Shown piece by piece: positions 9,483 through 18,054 of a stretch of 64,000 nucleotides of DNA; position 1 is the stretch's first letter, and each line of letters opens with the position of its first letter. Position numbers and translations under genes: made by a program. The notes beneath the pieces are model-generated. The model saw only the letters and a list, made by a program, of their open reading frames with translations, did not search any database and was not told where the DNA came from. The DNA is taken from contig JAIPJS010000010.1 of the NCBI GenBank assembly GCA_021734025.1, positions 78,204-142,203 of the forward strand, given 5' to 3'. This DNA is from Candidatus Neomarinimicrobiota bacterium. Lineage in GTDB: Bacteria; Fidelibacterota; JAANXI01.

Positions 9483-11000
9483 TTATACCAGGAATATTAC
9501 TGCTAATGCCCCCGCCACCGTACACGCCAAATTTACTACGTCATTATTAATCAAACGGAAGCCGCGGATGTGATGGAGCGGGTTATTCCCGCAGTGCTCG
9601 GTTTTTTCGGTGATTTTATCGCAAGTTGGACATTTGTACTGCGCCTGAACGGTGGCACCCAGGATGCTGTCGACCATTGAACCGACAAGTCCTGCGAGAG
9701 TGACTATCCCGAGTGATCCCAGGGAGAATTGCGGAGAGACAATCCATCCGGAGAAGCCGAGTACTGCTGCGCCAGCGGTAGCACCCAAGGTACCAAACAG
9801 GGTGATCCCGCCAGAAGTACCCATGGCGACTGGCTGGAGTGTAAGGAGGCTTCTGGGTTGTTGACGTGAAAAGACACCAAGTTCCGTGGCCCAGGTATCG
9901 GCGGTGGCCGCAGCCAGTCCACCGAGAAAAACAAAATACAGCAGATCAGTCTGCGTATAGTGCCATATGATAGCCAGGAGTCCCGCCAGTCCACCGTTGG
10001 CCAGCACCTGCATCATATCCCGGTTGCCGGTTTTTTCATAGACAGAGTGCAGAATGTCCTTCTTCTGTTTGCCAAATTTGGATAACAGGCTGGACAGCAC
10101 GAAAAATGCGCCCATGGGAACCACCCACCGGAGTCCGCCGATGCCAAAGACAAAAGTACCGAGCAGGAATGCCGCCACCGTGCCACTTAAATTCAGGACC
10201 CGCAACCGATATGCACCGAATGATAGCAGAAAGGCCACGAAAATCCAGCCCATAAACATCAACTGGGATGTAACAGGTTGCCCCAGAAGAATATCCATCG
10301 CAAGCGCCGCAGACAGCGGCAAAGTCAAGTTGTCTGAACCGCCCCAGGAGATAGACTCAGCGAAGGTGCTTACCACGGCGACAGCGATACTGACAATTAT
10401 GAGGCTTCCGATCCCTGGCATAGGATGCCCGTCTATCAATCGAAGAATATACAACCCGGCGAAGGAGATAATAAAAGCCGAGATAAGCAGAGCCGAACTG
10501 CCCTGTACCGATTTCCGGTCCCGCCAGACGACAAAATTACGGGGCTTGGAAACCGTTTCTCCGACCTGAGCCGCGATGGGATCGCCGAGAGCGAGGATGA
10601 GGAAACTCACCAACAGTATCGCCGGATCCCGATACCAGAACATGACGACCAGAATCAGGAAGGTCAGCGGATAAAATACTGTTCCCAAAGATTGCCGGTC
10701 CGTCGCGTGCATACCTTCAAATCCCCCCGCAATGATGGCGATAAGATTCAGTATGATGAATACAAGGGCGATAGTAACAGCCGGAACGGGCGAGTCAAAC
10801 AGAAATCGCGCCCAGAAGATCATCAGTCCGACCAGGATGTGGACTATTTTTCGGGAAGCTTCCGCCGACCACGCCAGCTTGGCTCTGGCGAATTCGGCAA
10901 GTCCGATAGCCAGCATGATGCCCAGAAAAAAAAGAGCAAACGTGAGCCATTCGCTGGCAAACGGCTGATAAACAGGGAATTCCGTAGACTCTGCAAACAT
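9483..11000 (-). CDS. Fusion of a dolichol/phytol-kinase-like domain with a DUF92 (VTE6-like) domain
   Basis: 505 aa polytopic membrane protein. Residues ~1-230 resemble the VTE5/dolichol kinase/CdsA-related family (SRKIVHILVGL, then LALGDPIAAQVGE, GDP being the conserved nucleotide-binding region). Residues ~265-505 are a DUF92 domain (NLSGTVAAFLLG, AATADTWATELG, TSGGITLFGTLG). In plants the two families act in sequence: VTE5 makes phytyl phosphate and VTE6 (DUF92) makes phytyl diphosphate. A fusion suggests two-step CTP-dependent phosphorylation of an isoprenoid alcohol. It faces the end of the exopolysaccharide operon (62 bp between stops) and diverges from the AddA-like gene across 83 bp that must hold both promoters. 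The actual alcohol is unknown. Confidence 0.75.
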   Translation of the reverse strand: MFAESTEFPVYQPFASEWLTFALFFLGIMLAIGLAEFARAKLAWSAEASRKIVHILVGLMIFWARFLFDSPVPAVTIALVFIILNLIAIIAGGFEGMHATDRQSLGTVFYPLTFLILVVMFWYRDPAILLVSFLILALGDPIAAQVGETVSKPRNFVVWRDRKSVQGSSALLISAFIISFAGLYILRLIDGHPMPGIGSLIIVSIAVAVVSTFAESISWGGSDNLTLPLSAALAMDILLGQPVTSQLMFMGWIFVAFLLSFGAYRLRVLNLSGTVAAFLLGTFVFGIGGLRWVVPMGAFFVLSSLLSKFGKQKKDILHSVYEKTGNRDMMQVLANGGLAGLLAIIWHYTQTDLLYFVFLGGLAAATADTWATELGVFSRQQPRSLLTLQPVAMGTSGGITLFGTLGATAGAAVLGFSGWIVSPQFSLGSLGIVTLAGLVGSMVDSILGATVQAQYKCPTCDKITEKTEHCGNNPLHHIRGFRLINNDVVNLACTVAGALAVIFLV

Positions 11001-11083
11001 ATTGGATTATTTTAGGGCGCCGACCCGGTGAAATCAACGAGAATAATCATTTTTTTAAGTGAATGTATTGCGATTAATCACCG

Positions 11084-14000
11084 ATGCCTGATAACACTCC
11101 CACTAGAGAACAAAAATTTGCCATAGCGGAGATCGACCAATCCATGCCGGTGACGGCTGGTGCGGGTTCGGGGAAGACATTCGTCCTGACCCACCGGTAT
11201 TTCCAGATCCTGGCAGAGCAAAAGGCCGGACTGGACGAGATTCTGACCATTACCTTCACCGAGAAGGCTGCCAACCAGATGCGCAAAAAGATCCGTGATT
11301 TGATACGGACGCATACGAAAGGGATGGCCGACACCGGCTTTCCGCCGGTACAGAAACCGGGACTGAAGTTACCGGATCGGGAGTATTGGGGGCAGCTACT
11401 GGATGATTTCGAACAATCCTATATCAGTACTATCCACGGTTTCTGCTCCCGGATGCTCCGGGAGTCGGCCATCGAGATGGGGCTGGACCCGGATTTCTCT
11501 ATCATGGACGAGCACACTACTGCTCTCCGGCTGCCTGAGATTACACGCCGGATCGTGTTCCAGATGATTCGAAACGAGAATGAGGCCGTTGGCCATTGGT
11601 TGCGGTATTATTCCGCCGGGCGGATTATCGATACTATGAAAAAAATGATCAGGAAACGGGTACAGTATCAGGGCCTGGAGGATCATTATCTTGATACCGA
11701 CGGAAATCCAAAAGATCCGGAGGAGCAACTCCTGCATCTTAAGAACCACTATAAAAGAGAAGTGGAGCCGTTACTCGACCAATTTCGAAACCATCCGCTT
11801 TGGAAGGAATTGCGGACTCTTTTACAGGGATTAACTCCACTCGATAGGTCTGACGCGTTTTACCCGCACTATGAAGCCTTACTCGATATGATAGAGCAAA
11901 TGGACTCCGTCGATGATCCCGTGAGGTTAGCCAATCTCTGGGTGCAGCTCCCGGACGAGTTGAAGAGCAAGGGAAGCAAAAAACGATGGGAGGGTGATTT
12001 CAGTCGCGTCAAGGATCTCTGCAAGAAATTCCGGGATACTGTTCTGGAGCCTGAACTCGAGGGTATTTCGCTTTTCGACCCGGAAATTGAATTAGAAGGG
12101 ATCAGGCTGGCACAGTCCGGGGCTCAGATTTATTCGAAGGTTCTGGATCGGTACCGGAGATGGAAGCGGGAACAGAATTTTCTGGATTATGACGATTTGC
12201 TAATTGAAGCGGTCCGTTTATTACGTAATTTCCCCGATATCCGGCAGCGATACGCGCATCAGTTTCGCCATATCCTGGTGGATGAGTTCCAGGATACCAA
12301 CCCGATTCAGTACGAATTGGTAAATCTTCTCCACACAACGGATGAGGATAATTCAACAAAACTCTTTGTGGTCGGTGACCCAAAGCAGTCCATTTATCGA
12401 TTCCGGGGGACGGAGGTCAGTCTGTTCCGCCAGGCTGAACAGGCGCTACCGCAGGGAGAAGCGCAACTCACCACCAGTTTCAGGAGCCGACCGGCACTGT
12501 TGCAATGGTTCGACGCATGCTTTGCACCGGTTATGGGCACACAAGAGGAAGGCCGCGACGAATTGGCGCCGTATGAACAGCGGTACCAATCTTTAGAAGC
12601 ATTCAGGGGTGAATTCGACGAAAAATCGACGTCGGTCACAGCCCAAATTGTTGAGACCCAGAGTGACGCAGATGAAGATTCAGTGGAAAACCGGATTCAG
12701 CTGGAGGCAGCCCATATCGCCAACTGGATCCAGGAGACCGTCGGGACGATTACCGTTGAGGAAGACGGCGAAAAGCGTTTGGCGCGTTACGGCGATATTG
12801 CGCTGCTATTCCGTCGCACGACCCACATCAAACAGTACGAGTACGCTTTCCAACTCACCGGTATCCCGTACTATACCGTGGCGGGGAAAGGACTCTTCCA
12901 GGCCCAGGAAGTCAGGGATATTCTCACCCTGCTCAAGACATTGGTGTATCCCAGCGATCAGATTTCCGCGGTGGGAACGCTGCGTTCTGCCTTTTTTGGC
13001 ATGTCTGATGAGGGACTTTTTCGCCTGGCACTCAATGGCTATACTAATCGCTGGGATACGTTGTTTGCAAAAAAGGATGTGCCCGAAGAACTGGCTGAGA
13101 GCGATAAGTCAGCGTTACAATCTGCCAGAGATGCAATTGTATCGTGGCGTGACCTTGCGCAGCGGACATCTCCAGGCCGGCTCATCGATACAATCTGCAA
13201 CGAGACCGGGTATCTGGGTATCGTTGGATCAGGCAGGCACGGGTTACAACGGCTGCGAAACGTGGAGCAGTTTTTGGAGTTTGCATATGAGGTCGGACGC
13301 TCACAGCAGTCATCCCTCCGGGGATTTGTGGAGTATGTGGAAACGCTCCGGGATGAAACGGAGATGGAAGAAGCGGTACTCCACACGGGGGAAACCAACG
13401 CGGTGCAATTGATGACCATTCACAAGGCGAAGGGGTTGGAGTTTCCCATTGTAATTGTGCCGAATATTGACAATACGGGCGCTTCAGGGATGCAGCAGGA
13501 TTTTTATAGCACCTTTGGCTGGGCGCTGGCCTGGAACGATCCCGGCCGTCCCGCAGACGATCAGCGGGTAAAGCCGTTTCTATACCATCTGATTAGTACG
13601 GAAGAAGCCCGCCGGGATCTGGCTGAGTCCAGGCGCCTGTTTTACGTGGCTAATACCCGGGCCAGAGATAAACTGGTGCTGTCCGGAATCGCTAACGGCA
13701 AAAATGCACTGGAGAAGTCGATTGACAGGATCGATTTCGAGAAAGATAACTGGCTCCGATGGACTCTCGGGGCGCTTACGAACCTGGGCTGGTCGCCGGG
13801 AGAGGATTCAGTCGCCCTCGGCGAAGGGACGGTAACCGTACTTCATCATCAGCATATGGACGGAGAAAAACTGCCGGGGGCCGATGAAATCGTGAAATTT
13901 GATGACCCCGAAAATGGAACAACCTCTGAAGATTCCGGAAGTATCCTGTCAGGCGACGAAATTATCAGGCGATGGCGAATTCCGGAGCCCAGGAAAGTAC

Positions 14001-14665
14001 TCAGCGAGATGAAACCAACCATGTTTCCGGTCTTCCGGAAAGATCCTGACCGGTTTTACCGGGAATACATTCTAGGGATTCCGGAACTCACCCCGGAAAA
14101 TGTGAAAGCGGATGGACTCAAGGGCCCTGAGTTTGGTTCGCTGGCTCATGAAATTCTGGAGCGGTTTGTCAAAGAATCAATGCCTGAGCCTGAGCAGATG
14201 CTGGTGCAAATTCTCCCGCAAAGACAACTCGCAGGGGAGTCGGAGACAGAATCGGCCTTACGTTCCATGCTGGAGCGTTTGCAGGATTCGGAGTTAGGAC
14301 AATTAATCCGTGACCATAACGCCCGGACTGAAGTAACCCTCCTGACCAGCGTGCTCGACATCCCTATGACGGGGCAGATCGACTTACTTCTTCAAACTGA
14401 TGAGGATCGGTACATTATCATTGACTATAAAACCGATGCTGTAGATGAATCCGGAATTGAAGAAAAGGTCAACTATTACACACCGCAAATTTTGGCGTAT
14501 GCGTATGCGGTTGAGGAATCCCTTGGGAAATCGCCGGAATGGGCCGGATTGTATTTTACACGGTTAAATGTGATACATCGTATCGATCTTCCGGATAATA
14601 TCACTGGGGAAATGGAGAGACTGGTACGCGAGATGATAGATTTTCTTGAGAATAAAAAACCGTAG
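11084..14665 (+). CDS. AddA-like UvrD/Rep-family helicase-nuclease
   Basis: 1193 aa, close to AddA length. Walker A GAGSGKT is at about residues 27-33, Walker B VDEFQDTNPIQ near 400, motif III GDPKQSIYRFRG, motif VI VANTRARDKL near 850. A C-terminal PD-(D/E)XK nuclease follows: LAHEILERF, then MTGQIDLLL and IIIDYKTDAV with the metal-binding Asp and the Lys. It should pair with an AddB-like subunit, most likely the gene cut by the window's left edge, to resect double-strand breaks for RecA. The start ATG at 11084 has only a weak Shine-Dalgarno. No terminator is obvious before the 328-bp gap downstream. Confidence 0.88.
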   Translation: MPDNTPTREQKFAIAEIDQSMPVTAGAGSGKTFVLTHRYFQILAEQKAGLDEILTITFTEKAANQMRKKIRDLIRTHTKGMADTGFPPVQKPGLKLPDREYWGQLLDDFEQSYISTIHGFCSRMLRESAIEMGLDPDFSIMDEHTTALRLPEITRRIVFQMIRNENEAVGHWLRYYSAGRIIDTMKKMIRKRVQYQGLEDHYLDTDGNPKDPEEQLLHLKNHYKREVEPLLDQFRNHPLWKELRTLLQGLTPLDRSDAFYPHYEALLDMIEQMDSVDDPVRLANLWVQLPDELKSKGSKKRWEGDFSRVKDLCKKFRDTVLEPELEGISLFDPEIELEGIRLAQSGAQIYSKVLDRYRRWKREQNFLDYDDLLIEAVRLLRNFPDIRQRYAHQFRHILVDEFQDTNPIQYELVNLLHTTDEDNSTKLFVVGDPKQSIYRFRGTEVSLFRQAEQALPQGEAQLTTSFRSRPALLQWFDACFAPVMGTQEEGRDELAPYEQRYQSLEAFRGEFDEKSTSVTAQIVETQSDADEDSVENRIQLEAAHIANWIQETVGTITVEEDGEKRLARYGDIALLFRRTTHIKQYEYAFQLTGIPYYTVAGKGLFQAQEVRDILTLLKTLVYPSDQISAVGTLRSAFFGMSDEGLFRLALNGYTNRWDTLFAKKDVPEELAESDKSALQSARDAIVSWRDLAQRTSPGRLIDTICNETGYLGIVGSGRHGLQRLRNVEQFLEFAYEVGRSQQSSLRGFVEYVETLRDETEMEEAVLHTGETNAVQLMTIHKAKGLEFPIVIVPNIDNTGASGMQQDFYSTFGWALAWNDPGRPADDQRVKPFLYHLISTEEARRDLAESRRLFYVANTRARDKLVLSGIANGKNALEKSIDRIDFEKDNWLRWTLGALTNLGWSPGEDSVALGEGTVTVLHHQHMDGEKLPGADEIVKFDDPENGTTSEDSGSILSGDEIIRRWRIPEPRKVLSEMKPTMFPVFRKDPDRFYREYILGIPELTPENVKADGLKGPEFGSLAHEILERFVKESMPEPEQMLVQILPQRQLAGESETESALRSMLERLQDSELGQLIRDHNARTEVTLLTSVLDIPMTGQIDLLLQTDEDRYIIIDYKTDAVDESGIEEKVNYYTPQILAYAYAVEESLGKSPEWAGLYFTRLNVIHRIDLPDNITGEMERLVREMIDFLENKKP

Positions 14666-14993
14666 CGGGCAGGTTTAACATCGTGGGACAGTGTTATCGT
14701 GTTACTGTGCTATAGTTAAAACCTGCGAGTCTTGTGTCCTGAGAGCAGTCACCAGTTATCAGTTTGTGAGATGGGAGCAAAACAGTGAAAGTGTTCGATC
14801 TTTTTGATAGAACAGAATTTAGTGAAATCGATACAACGAACTACGAACAACAAAACAACAAACAGCCCCCCCTACTTTCACCATTCCCCCTATGCCCTTT
14901 ACACCATTTGTTTCCGCATTAATCCGTGTGCAATTTTTATCGGGATTTAACTTTTTCCGAACTAATGTGTCTAAATAGGTGAGAAAGGGATAC
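14666..14993. other. Intergenic gap of 328 bp
   Basis: No coding region is supported. It contains a purine/pyrimidine-biased A/C-rich stretch (about 14836-14890), a short interrupted inverted repeat at 14793-14813 (GTTC/GAAC arms around a T-loop), and at its right end the probable ECF promoter described separately. Confidence 0.6.
14949..14974 (+). promoter_or_regulatory. Probable ECF-sigma promoter of the sigma/anti-sigma operon
   Basis: TTAACTTT around 14947-14954 carries the AAC core typical of ECF -35 elements. GTCTAA at 14969-14974 matches the common ECF -10 core, with 17 bp between AAC and GTCT. It lies about 20-45 bp ahead of the sigma gene, as expected for autoregulation. Transcription would begin near 14980, which favours the ATG at 14994 over the in-frame GTG at 14979. 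Confidence 0.45.
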
Positions 14994-15533
14994 ATGGAAC
15001 CGGAACAACTCCAAAAATATCATGCTGGTGACCACAAAACCTTTAATCGTATTATGGCGGAATACCAGGAACCAATCTATTTCTTTCTCTTGCGAATGGT
15101 CGGCAACGAAGAAGATGCGCAGGATTTGACACAGGAGACATTTGTGAAGACCTACACGGAACGGAAAAAATTCAAAGGGAATTCGGCAGTAAATACCTGG
15201 ATATATCGTATCGCTGCGAACCTGGCGAAGAACCATCTCCGGTGGCGATCCATCCGTAATTTTATCCCGGTTGATCATGCCGGGGACGAACTGGTGAATA
15301 TGACCAATGACGAAAGCGCCGACGAATTGGAAGCAAGGGAGCAGGAACTGTTGATGCATCTGCAGTCGTTATCCAAAACCCAACGGAGCGTCTTTATCCT
15401 CCGCTATTTCAATCAACTGTCGCACAGGGAAGTGGCGCAGGTGATGGGGGTTTCGGAAGCATCATCAAAAACCAACTTCCATTATGCGGTCACTGCTCTG
15501 AAAGATCAGGTGCAGGGAGGAAAGATTTCATGA
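14994..15533 (+). CDS. ECF (RpoE-type) RNA polymerase sigma factor
   Basis: 179 aa, standard ECF length. Sigma region 2 runs from about residue 15 to 80 (YFFLLRMVGNEEDAQDLTQE, then FKGNSAVNTWIYRIAAN). Region 4 is at ~118-170 (LSKTQRSVFILRYF, then the helix-turn-helix HREVAQVMGVSEASSKTNFH). The ATG at 14994 follows AGGTGAG and GAAAGGGA; a GTG at 14979 is in frame but would precede the probable transcription start. It overlaps the anti-sigma gene by 4 nt (ATGA), so the two are translated together. The downstream Spy/CpxP-like genes suggest an envelope-stress or metal-stress regulon. Confidence 0.9.
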   Translation: MEPEQLQKYHAGDHKTFNRIMAEYQEPIYFFLLRMVGNEEDAQDLTQETFVKTYTERKKFKGNSAVNTWIYRIAANLAKNHLRWRSIRNFIPVDHAGDELVNMTNDESADELEAREQELLMHLQSLSKTQRSVFILRYFNQLSHREVAQVMGVSEASSKTNFHYAVTALKDQVQGGKIS

Positions 15534-16096
15534 CGAACCAATGTTCGGAATTTCGGGAAAAATACGTGAGATGCTGGGATGACGACGGGAACCTCCAGGC
15601 GTTCTTGACGGAGGCAACCCATCCGGAGAATTGTTCCGATTGCCGGCAGTTTCTCAGTGAATTCGGCGAATTGGATGCCTTGATGAACTCGGTTCCGGAA
15701 AGCAAGACTCCGAATTTTGGAACGATGCGTGTCAACGTGTGGGATGAGATCGAGCGGCGAACTGCCCGCCCCGGATGGCGAGAATGGGGATTGCGGGATG
15801 CGGTGGTCATTCCGGCGATTATCGCAATACTCGCGGTCTCGCTCTATTGGTTGTGGCCCCGAAACGGAGTGGAGCAGTTATCCAACACAGATACCCTCTA
15901 TTCATATGTCCTGGATGAACTGGCGCCGAACGAATTGCCAGAAGAAGTAGTGCATATTATTGCAAAACAGGAAATGGGAGAGGTGGCCGGTGAGTATCTC
16001 CTGGAAAACGACGATTACGAAATCATTAACGAAGTATATCAATCCCGGGACGGATGGGATGAGGTCCTCGCCGACCTGACGGAAACAGAATTATAG
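15530..16096 (+). CDS. Membrane-bound anti-sigma factor
   Basis: 188 aa. The cytoplasmic N-terminal domain carries a zinc-finger-like signature, HPENCSDC (His ~30, Cys ~34 and ~37), as in the zf-HC2/ZAS anti-sigma domain. One transmembrane helix follows at about residues 92-112 (AVVIPAIIAILAVSL), then a short acidic periplasmic part of ~75 residues. The start overlaps the sigma-factor stop by 4 nt. It should hold the ECF factor inactive until an envelope signal leads to its release. No periplasmic sensor fold is recognised; the following Spy-like proteins could be the sensors. Confidence 0.85.
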   Translation: MTNQCSEFREKYVRCWDDDGNLQAFLTEATHPENCSDCRQFLSEFGELDALMNSVPESKTPNFGTMRVNVWDEIERRTARPGWREWGLRDAVVIPAIIAILAVSLYWLWPRNGVEQLSNTDTLYSYVLDELAPNELPEEVVHIIAKQEMGEVAGEYLLENDDYEIINEVYQSRDGWDEVLADLTETEL

Positions 16097-16105
16097 GAGG
16101 TTATA

Positions 16106-16588
16106 ATGCGAAAATATATCCCAGTGATGGTGATGGCGCTCCTGGTGGCCCATGGCATCTTTGCCCAGCCCGGCGGACCGCCGCACATGAGAAGGGGACA
16201 GACCCCGGAGCAGCTGGAAACGCTGCGCATCTGGAAGATGACGGAATTTCTGGATCTGTCCGAGGAGCAGGCCACCCGGTTTTTCCCGGCGTTTCGGAAT
16301 CACAGAGAGAAGATGGGGCAATTGGATTCCGCTGTAGCCGATCTGCAGGGATCCATCGGCGACCAACTGGGACAAAATGGCGTCGATCAAAAGTACGTGG
16401 ATCAGAAGCGAAAAGAGCTGAGCGATTTACGGCAGCAACAGTTGAAAGAAGAGATCCGGTTTCTGGAGGAGCTGCCGGAGTATCTGACCCCGGATCAGCA
16501 GGCGAAATTCATAATCTTTGACCGCCGGTTCAGGAGGGCACTACGCGATGCTGTCCGCCGGCACGATATGCAACCATTCAATCAATAA
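16106..16588 (+). CDS. Periplasmic Spy/CpxP-like protein, first copy
   Basis: 160 aa with a signal peptide ending IFAQ (~20 residues). The body is helical and charged with one LTxxQ-like motif, LDLSEEQ, near residue 50, typical of Spy/CpxP/ZraP/CnrX-like periplasmic chaperones and metal sensors. It starts 9 nt after the anti-sigma gene behind AGGAGG. Position suggests it is a regulon effector or co-sensor for the ECF system. It is only distantly similar to the next gene. Confidence 0.7.
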   Translation: MRKYIPVMVMALLVAHGIFAQPGGPPHMRRGQTPEQLETLRIWKMTEFLDLSEEQATRFFPAFRNHREKMGQLDSAVADLQGSIGDQLGQNGVDQKYVDQKRKELSDLRQQQLKEEIRFLEELPEYLTPDQQAKFIIFDRRFRRALRDAVRRHDMQPFNQ

Positions 16589-16608
16589 CAACAGAAGGAG
16601 TCGTTACA

Positions 16609-17085
16609 ATGAAGAAATCACAATGGTTTGTCACAGGTGCATTTGTTATGTTCCTCCTCCCGGCGATGGTGCTGGGCCAATTCGGCCCGAGGCACGATAT
16701 GAAGATGGAGGCGCTGGATCTCTCTGCTGAGCAGCAGGAACAATTGGAATCATTGGCCGTGGAACACCATAAGGAAATGATTGCCGCCCGGGCCGATCTG
16801 AAGATAGCCCGGCTGGAACTGCAGGAACTACTCGTATCCGGGGTATCGGAGAAAAAGGTGAACAGCCAGGTTAACGCGGTTGCTGAAGCAGAGAAAGCTA
16901 TTTTGCAGAACCGGATTGCTCATCAGCTGGCAGTCCGCGAAGCCCTGGGTGAGGAAGCCTTTGGAACCTGGATGCGGATGCATCACAGAGGGCAGTGTGG
17001 GAATTGCGGCCCTGGGAAACACCGTGGTATGCAGGGGCGTTCCGGAAAAATGGGCGGTCAGGGAATGCGTCAGGGTATGCAGTAG
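16609..17085 (+). CDS. Periplasmic Spy/CpxP-like protein with Cys/His/Met-rich tail
   Basis: 158 aa with a signal peptide ending VLGQ. An LTxxQ-like motif (LDLSAEQQEQL) near residue 38 is followed by a long helical region with His pair EHHKEM, as in the periplasmic heavy-metal sensor/CpxP family. The last ~35 residues are rich in His, Cys, Met and Gly (MHHRGQCGNCG and GMRQGMQ), which suggests metal binding. An AAGGAG lies upstream of the ATG. It is the fourth gene of the ECF operon; copper, zinc or nickel stress would be plausible triggers. Confidence 0.7.
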   Translation: MKKSQWFVTGAFVMFLLPAMVLGQFGPRHDMKMEALDLSAEQQEQLESLAVEHHKEMIAARADLKIARLELQELLVSGVSEKKVNSQVNAVAEAEKAILQNRIAHQLAVREALGEEAFGTWMRMHHRGQCGNCGPGKHRGMQGRSGKMGGQGMRQGMQ

Positions 17086-17108
17086 AAATACCCAGGATAT
17101 ACACAACA

Positions 17109-17140
17109 GATCCGGGGTATCAGATAAGGTATCCCGGATC
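17109..17140 (+). promoter_or_regulatory. Strong hairpin upstream of nadC
   Basis: GATCCGGGGTA pairs with TATCCCGGATC (one G-T pair) around a short loop, 22 nt before the nadC start. It lacks a following T-run, so it is not a standard intrinsic terminator. It could be a transcript-processing site, an mRNA-end stabiliser for the Spy-like gene or a control element for nadC. Confidence 0.5.
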
Positions 17141-17162
17141 AATTGTGCAACGGAAGGAAGGT

Positions 17163-18044
17163 ATGGACGGAATCAATGTTGACAGTCTGAAGGAACGCAT
17201 CGGGCTGGCGCTGGAAGAAGATATTGGCCTGGGCGATATCACAGCTGAGAGTGTAGTGGAGTATAATCCGCATGCACAGGCACAAATTATTGCGAGACAG
17301 GATGGGGTTATCTGCGGCCTGGATATCGCAAAAATGGTTTTCTCTCATAATGGTCCACCATTGGATATTCAGATCTTTGCTGAGGATGGCGATCTCGTGG
17401 AATCAGGCCAACAGCTCATGACCATCGCCGGGAGCGGTCTGACGATTCTGTCGGCAGAGCGAACCGCGTTGAATCTGCTGGGACGGCTCAGTGGTATTGC
17501 GACGCTTACGGCTGCATATGTCAGAGCAATCGATGGCACCAATGCGAGGATTCTGGACACCCGGAAGACTACGCCACTCTGGCGTGATATCGAGAAATAC
17601 GCAGTCAAATGCGGTGGTGGTGTGAATCACCGGATGGGGCTCCACGATATGGTCCTGATAAAGGAGAATCATATCCGCTGGGCTGGTGGGTTGGAAAAAG
17701 CCGTGTCCCATTGTATTGGCGAAATCGGGGAAGACCGGCAGGCAATTAAGATTGAGGTGGAAGTAGGATCACTGGATGAGTTGGAAAAAGTACTGGAATT
17801 CAGTGTTGACCGGATCCTGTTGGACAATATGTCGCCGGTTACGGTGAGCCAGGCAGTGGATATGGTCCGGCATAAAATCCCGCTGGAGGTATCCGGCGGA
17901 ATTACTCTGGAGACTATACGGGAATTCGCAGAGACCGGGGTGGAGTATATTTCGGTGGGTGCACTTACCCATTCGCCGGAAGTTTTCGATGTCTCACTAT
18001 TGTTTGAGGATGAACTCAAGGCACCAGGCAAATCGGTGCACTAA
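17163..18044 (+). CDS. nadC: Nicotinate-nucleotide pyrophosphorylase (quinolinate phosphoribosyltransferase)
   Basis: 293 aa from the ATG at 17163, preceded by GGAAGGAAGG; the frame is open further upstream but that part is not NadC-like. The family signatures are clear: EEDIGLGDITAE near the start, ERTALNLLGRLSGIATLT, RILDTRKTTP, KCGGGVNHRMGLHDMVLIKENH, and C-terminal LLDNMSP and EVSGGI. It makes nicotinate mononucleotide from quinolinate and PRPP in de novo NAD synthesis. nadA and nadB are not nearby. A hairpin sits just before the ribosome-binding site. Confidence 0.95.
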   Translation: MDGINVDSLKERIGLALEEDIGLGDITAESVVEYNPHAQAQIIARQDGVICGLDIAKMVFSHNGPPLDIQIFAEDGDLVESGQQLMTIAGSGLTILSAERTALNLLGRLSGIATLTAAYVRAIDGTNARILDTRKTTPLWRDIEKYAVKCGGGVNHRMGLHDMVLIKENHIRWAGGLEKAVSHCIGEIGEDRQAIKIEVEVGSLDELEKVLEFSVDRILLDNMSPVTVSQAVDMVRHKIPLEVSGGITLETIREFAETGVEYISVGALTHSPEVFDVSLLFEDELKAPGKSVH

Positions 18045-18054
18045 ATAAAGGAAA

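Noticed and set aside
10425..11015. 196-codon plus-strand frame opposite the isoprenoid-kinase fusion
   Set aside because: The minus-strand frame encodes a coherent multi-helix membrane protein; the plus-strand product is hydrophilic and Arg/Asp-rich like an antisense shadow.
12609..13412. Open frame of 267 codons in another plus-strand frame inside the AddA-like gene
   Set aside because: The AddA-like frame has continuous conserved motifs on both sides; the alternative is rich in Arg, Ser and Trp, as expected for a shifted frame.
14830..14900. A/C-rich stretch in the gap before the ECF gene, considered as a small RNA or repeat array
   Set aside because: No repeat period, no stable paired stem and no terminator; it looks like low-complexity spacer.
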